In this document: piece after piece, positions 5,383-5,773 of the stretch | Layout of the letters: each line of letters starts with the position of its first letter | Position numbering within the stretch: position 1 is the stretch's first letter | Notes under the pieces: model-generated | Seen by the model: the letters and a program-made list of their open reading frames with translations, nothing else | Databases searched by the model: none | What the model was told of the DNA's origin: nothing | Translations under genes and position numbers: made by a program | Source of the DNA: Methanosarcina sp. | Lineage (GTDB): Archaea > Halobacteriota > Methanosarcinia > Methanosarcinales > Methanosarcinaceae | Assembly: GCA_017883485.1 (NCBI GenBank) | Contig: JADGNM010000182.1 | Span: 1-5,773, forward strand | Direction: 5' to 3' | DNA length: 5,773 nt

Positions 5383-5398
5383 AGGCCAGGATAGGCCA
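5382..5398. repeat. Tandem TAGGCCA direct repeat upstream of the PurP-family promoter
   Basis: TAGGCCA occurs at 5382-5388 and 5392-5398, a spacing of 10 bp (one helical turn). The pair begins 8 bp upstream of the TATA box in the direction of transcription, where archaeal activators and BRE-proximal regulators bind. It could be an activator or operator site for the PurP-family gene. Confidence 0.4.
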
Positions 5399-5460
5399 CA
5401 GACCAGGCTTTCCATTCCTTTTCCGGTTATCGCAAGGCTTCTCGAAAGACCCAAGGTTTT

Positions 5461-5773
5461 TCAAGATCCTCTAACTAAACTCAGGATAAGGGGTGTAATG
5501 AAGGTCTCAATTATTGCCGCGACGAAAAGAAGAGGCATGATCCAGCGGAAATAGAACTTGAGCCCCTGTATAAATTCTTTCTTAAGCTCGGTATGCCTGC
5601 CTATAAGGTAAAGAAACACATGGTAACCGAGCCGAAGCCCTATACTGGCAGACAGAAAGACCATGGGCAGTTCAATTATCCCGTGAGGAAGAAGGGCTAG
5701 AAGGATAAAAAGAAAACCTTTCTGCTGGTTTACTATATACGAGATCATCCCCACAAAATATCCATTGAAGGCG
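5461..5773 (-). CDS. SpoIIM/DUF95-family membrane protein, C-terminal part (cut by edge)
   Basis: The frame is open to the right edge, so the N-terminus is missing; 103 residues are visible. They hold the family hallmark LLPHGIIELP followed by ASIGLRLGYHVF, a charged stretch (RHTELKKEFIQGLKF), and a last hydrophobic helix (WIMPLLFVAAIIETFITPLIL). At least three membrane segments are present: NGYFVGMISYIV at the edge, the PHG-containing segment, and the C-terminal helix. The family is named for sporulation protein SpoIIM, but archaea do not sporulate and the archaeal role is unknown, so only an integral membrane protein can be claimed. A GTG at 5754 exists, but it falls inside a conserved membrane segment and is unlikely to be the start. 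The gene is upstream of the PurP-family gene with 232 nt between, so it is probably a separate transcript. Confidence 0.85.
   Translation of the reverse strand, partial: AFNGYFVGMISYIVNQQKGFLFILLALLPHGIIELPMVFLSASIGLRLGYHVFLYLIGRHTELKKEFIQGLKFYFRWIMPLLFVAAIIETFITPLILSLVRGS

Overview
The window looks archaeal and most likely comes from a Methanosarcina-type methanogen. The evidence is a run of archaeal/eukaryotic-type information-processing genes (aIF2 gamma, Rpo7, Spt4, eS24, eS31), an archaeal GTP-dependent dephospho-CoA kinase, a PurP-family enzyme, moderate GC in genes with AT-rich spacers, TATA-box promoters, and Shine-Dalgarno motifs together with TTG starts. The genus is an inference from sequence feel; domain Archaea is secure. 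All recognised genes lie on the minus strand, so the window is best read from right to left.

Layout in transcription order: (1) 5773-5461, the C-terminal part of a SpoIIM/DUF95-family membrane protein cut by the window edge. (2) 5460-5229, an intergenic region with a strong TATA box bracketed by a 7-bp inverted repeat and preceded by a tandem 7-bp direct repeat. (3) 5228-4065, a PurP-family (FAICAR synthetase-like, ATP-grasp) protein whose glycine-rich ATP loop appears altered. (4) 4064-3817, a 248-bp leader/promoter region with a TTTAAA-centred palindrome and two small hairpins. (5) 3816-329, a compact seven-gene cluster: aIF2 gamma, a PIN-domain protein, Rpo7 (RpoE'), Spt4, dephospho-CoA kinase, eS24 and eS31. 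(6) 291-268, a hairpin suited to terminating this operon. (7) 230-1, the end of an ISL3-family insertion sequence: a GGCTCTTCGC terminus at 230 and the first part of a transposase that runs off the left edge.

The seven-gene operon joins translation initiation (aIF2 gamma carries initiator tRNA), the 30S subunit (eS24, eS31), RNA polymerase (Rpo7 stalk subunit), elongation (Spt4, partner of Spt5), a probable RNA-processing nuclease (PIN) and CoA synthesis. Junctions are tight: a 4-nt overlap, a 1-nt gap, a 20-nt overlap and short gaps of 22-57 nt, so cotranscription and partial translational coupling are likely. Three of the seven genes (aIF2 gamma, PIN, dephospho-CoA kinase) start with TTG.

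The operon is a conserved archaeal arrangement, not a new system. The less ordinary points are the PurP paralogue with the altered loop, the symmetric repeats around its promoter, the TTG starts at coupled junctions, the structured leader before aIF2 gamma, and the ISL3 element, whose transposase frame shows no ordinary start codon.
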